This document shows positions 6,841 through 7,801 of a stretch of DNA of 7,801 nt, in pieces; position 1 is the first letter of the stretch; the number at the start of each line of letters is the position of its first letter. A program made the translations under genes and the position numbers. The DNA comes from Chromatiales bacterium. GTDB taxonomy: Bacteria > Pseudomonadota > Gammaproteobacteria > UBA6429 > Thiohalophilaceae. The notes beneath the pieces were generated by a model, which was not told the origin of the DNA, did no database searches, and was given only the letters and a program-made list of their open reading frames with translations. The DNA lies in contig JALUTJ010000485.1 of NCBI GenBank assembly GCA_027057985.1, positions 1 through 7,801 on the forward strand, in the 5' to 3' direction.

Positions 6841-6890
6841 AGCATAGTAATAACAGTAATAATTTTAAATATCTATTAATAATATATTAA
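6841..6890. other. AT-rich tract, candidate DNA unwinding element
   Basis: Only 6 of these 50 bases are G or C, and only one (6873) in 6857-6890. It contains an exact 8-bp direct repeat AGTAATAA at 6846-6853 and 6855-6862, giving a run of TAG/TAA/CAG triplets. It also contains an imperfect likeness to the E. coli 13-mers (TATCTATTAATAA, 6870-6882). It lies between the last DnaA-like box and dnaN, the expected position for strand opening. The dnaN leader also passes through this stretch. Confidence 0.5.
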
Positions 6891-6893
6891 GGA
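6889..6893 (+). promoter_or_regulatory. Shine-Dalgarno of dnaN
   Basis: AAGGA lies 5 nt before the ATG at 6899 and fixes the dnaN start. The encoded N-terminus (MKISVSRDAILQPL) matches the usual beginning of the beta clamp. Confidence 0.75.
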
Positions 6894-6898
6894 TACCT

Positions 6899-7801
6899 AT
6901 GAAAATCAGTGTTTCACGAGATGCAATCCTTCAACCGCTTCATATCGTTAATAACGTCATTGAGCGTCGACAAACATTGCCTATCTTATCCAATGCGCTG
7001 TTATCAGTGAAAAACAATAAACTTTCACTTACAGGTACCGACCTGGAAGTCGAAATTATTAATAGCTGTCCTGTAGAAAGCAGTGAGAACGGTGAAACCA
7101 CCTTACCAGCACGAAAATTACTCGATATTTGTAAAGCCCTGCCCGAAGGCGCACATATTGATCTCACCATTGAAACTGATCGTGCGGTGATTAAATCTGG
7201 AAGAAGTCGATTTACACTCTCTTCTTTATCGGCCTCTGAATATCCAAGTATCGATGCCCTTGTCTCACCACTGGAATTTCGTTTGCCACAGAATGTTTTC
7301 AAAAAACTGATCGACCAAACCCAGTTTTGCATGGCGCAACAGGATGTTCGTTATTACCTCAATGGCCTGATGCTGGAGCTGTTCAACGACAAAATTATTG
7401 CCGTTGCCACTGACGGACACCGACTGGCTTTCTGTGAAGCAGATATATCTCTGGATTTTGAAAACTCTCGCCAGGTGATTATTCCACGCAAGGCAGTGAG
7501 TGAAATCTCCCGTTTACTCGATAACAGCGAGGAGGAAATCTCGGTTGCACTGAGCGAAAACCATATCCGTATCTCTTTTTCTGATATCGTTTTCACTTCA
7601 AAATTGATTGATGGCAAGTTTCCGGATTATCAGCAGGTTATTCCGCAAAAAAGCAATAATGAAATCCGAAGTGCGCGCGATAACCTGTACCAGGCTTTTC
7701 ACCGCACCTCAGTCCTGTCGAATGAAAAATACCGCGGCATGCGGCTGCAACTGGGTCAGGATCAACTTGTAGCCACCGTGCATAATCCGGAACAGGATGA
7801 A
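6899..7801 (+). CDS. dnaN: DNA polymerase III beta sliding clamp, N-terminal 301 residues (3' end outside window)
   Basis: DnaN forms the ring-shaped dimer that holds the replicative polymerase and other factors on DNA. The frame is open from ATG 6899 to the window edge, giving 301 codons against about 366 in E. coli. The missing part is most of the third domain, including the C-terminal residues of the hydrophobic protein-binding pocket. Family landmarks are visible in order: RRQTLPILSNALL near residue 23, GTDLEVEI near 46, LPARKLLDICKALPEGA near 69, SGRSRFTLS near 100, QFCMAQQDVRYYLNG near 142, VATDGHRLA near 169, FTSKLIDGKFPDYQQV near 233, and LSNEKYRGMRLQL near 273. It lies downstream of dnaA in the standard dnaA-dnaN order (recF often follows, outside the window). 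The 221-bp gap makes an additional promoter likely. Confidence 0.98.
   Translation, partial: MKISVSRDAILQPLHIVNNVIERRQTLPILSNALLSVKNNKLSLTGTDLEVEIINSCPVESSENGETTLPARKLLDICKALPEGAHIDLTIETDRAVIKSGRSRFTLSSLSASEYPSIDALVSPLEFRLPQNVFKKLIDQTQFCMAQQDVRYYLNGLMLELFNDKIIAVATDGHRLAFCEADISLDFENSRQVIIPRKAVSEISRLLDNSEEEISVALSENHIRISFSDIVFTSKLIDGKFPDYQQVIPQKSNNEIRSARDNLYQAFHRTSVLSNEKYRGMRLQLGQDQLVATVHNPEQDE

Larger units (their letters stand above)
6678..6898. other. Candidate replication origin (oriC) or main part of it, dnaA-dnaN gap
   Basis: This 221-bp non-coding gap has perfect DnaA boxes at 6689-6697 (minus) and 6734-6742 (plus), a one-mismatch box TTATCAACA at 6822-6830, and an AT-rich tract at 6841-6890 as candidate unwinding element. 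It contains no GATC, so E. coli-type Dam/SeqA control is not indicated. DnaA-box clusters between dnaA and dnaN mark the origin in several bacterial groups, but in the gammaproteobacterium Pseudomonas the studied origin is on the other side of dnaA. The call is therefore a strong candidate, possibly acting with the single box at 5275. Regulation of dnaN by DnaA is the alternative use of these boxes. Confidence 0.65.

Noticed and set aside
6834..6862. TTGTTC-N17-TAATAA as a dnaN promoter
   Set aside because: The spacing is right but each hexamer has only three of six consensus matches, and AT-rich DNA produces many such matches. A dnaN promoter in this gap is plausible but I cannot place it.
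6940..7617. Two minus-strand open frames opposite dnaN
   Set aside because: dnaN is continuously open and highly conserved across this stretch on the plus strand, so these are shadows.

Overview
This window is the chromosomal replication-origin neighbourhood of a gammaproteobacterium. The evidence is the conserved block mnmE-yidC-yidD-rnpA-rpmH on the minus strand, divergent from dnaA-dnaN on the plus strand, with protein sequences very close to gammaproteobacterial forms. DnaA differs from the E. coli protein mainly by a domain II about 23 residues shorter. YidC resembles the Pseudomonas-type protein more than the enteric one. I cannot place the organism below class level. Nothing in the window looks like a recently acquired island, insertion sequence, CRISPR array or defence system.

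Layout, left to right. (1) 2-652, plus: the C-terminal part of a TgpA-type membrane transglutaminase, cut by the left window edge. (2) 653-1231, minus: an uncharacterised outer-membrane-type lipoprotein whose stop codon abuts that of the transglutaminase. (3) 1347-5130, minus: a compact operon read rpmH, rnpA, yidD, yidC, mnmE. It joins ribosomal protein L34, the RNase P protein, two membrane-protein insertion factors and a tRNA wobble-modification GTPase, with gaps of 9-23 nt and one 25-nt overlap. A good sigma-70 promoter (perfect -35, 17-bp spacer, -10 at 5204-5209) drives it. (4) 5131-5342: a 212-bp divergent regulatory region with one perfect DnaA box. (5) 5343-6677, plus: dnaA with a GTG start. 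(6) 6678-6898: a 221-bp gap holding two perfect DnaA boxes in inverted orientation around an AT-rich hairpin, a one-mismatch DnaA box in the loop of another inverted repeat, and a strongly AT-rich tract next to dnaN. (7) 6899-7801, plus: dnaN, cut by the right edge at about 301 of roughly 366 residues.

Together the right half codes for replication initiation (DnaA), the polymerase clamp (DnaN) and probably the origin itself. The left operon serves translation and membrane biogenesis and is transcribed away from dnaA, the usual divergent arrangement at such origins. The most interesting part is the non-coding DNA flanking dnaA. DnaA boxes occur on both sides of the gene, but the denser box cluster and the AT-rich tract lie between dnaA and dnaN. 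Neither gap contains a GATC site. A second point is that mnmE is not followed by mnmG, the common gammaproteobacterial neighbour, but by the lipoprotein and the convergent transglutaminase gene. I see ordinary core-genome biology with an informative origin layout rather than a new enzyme system.
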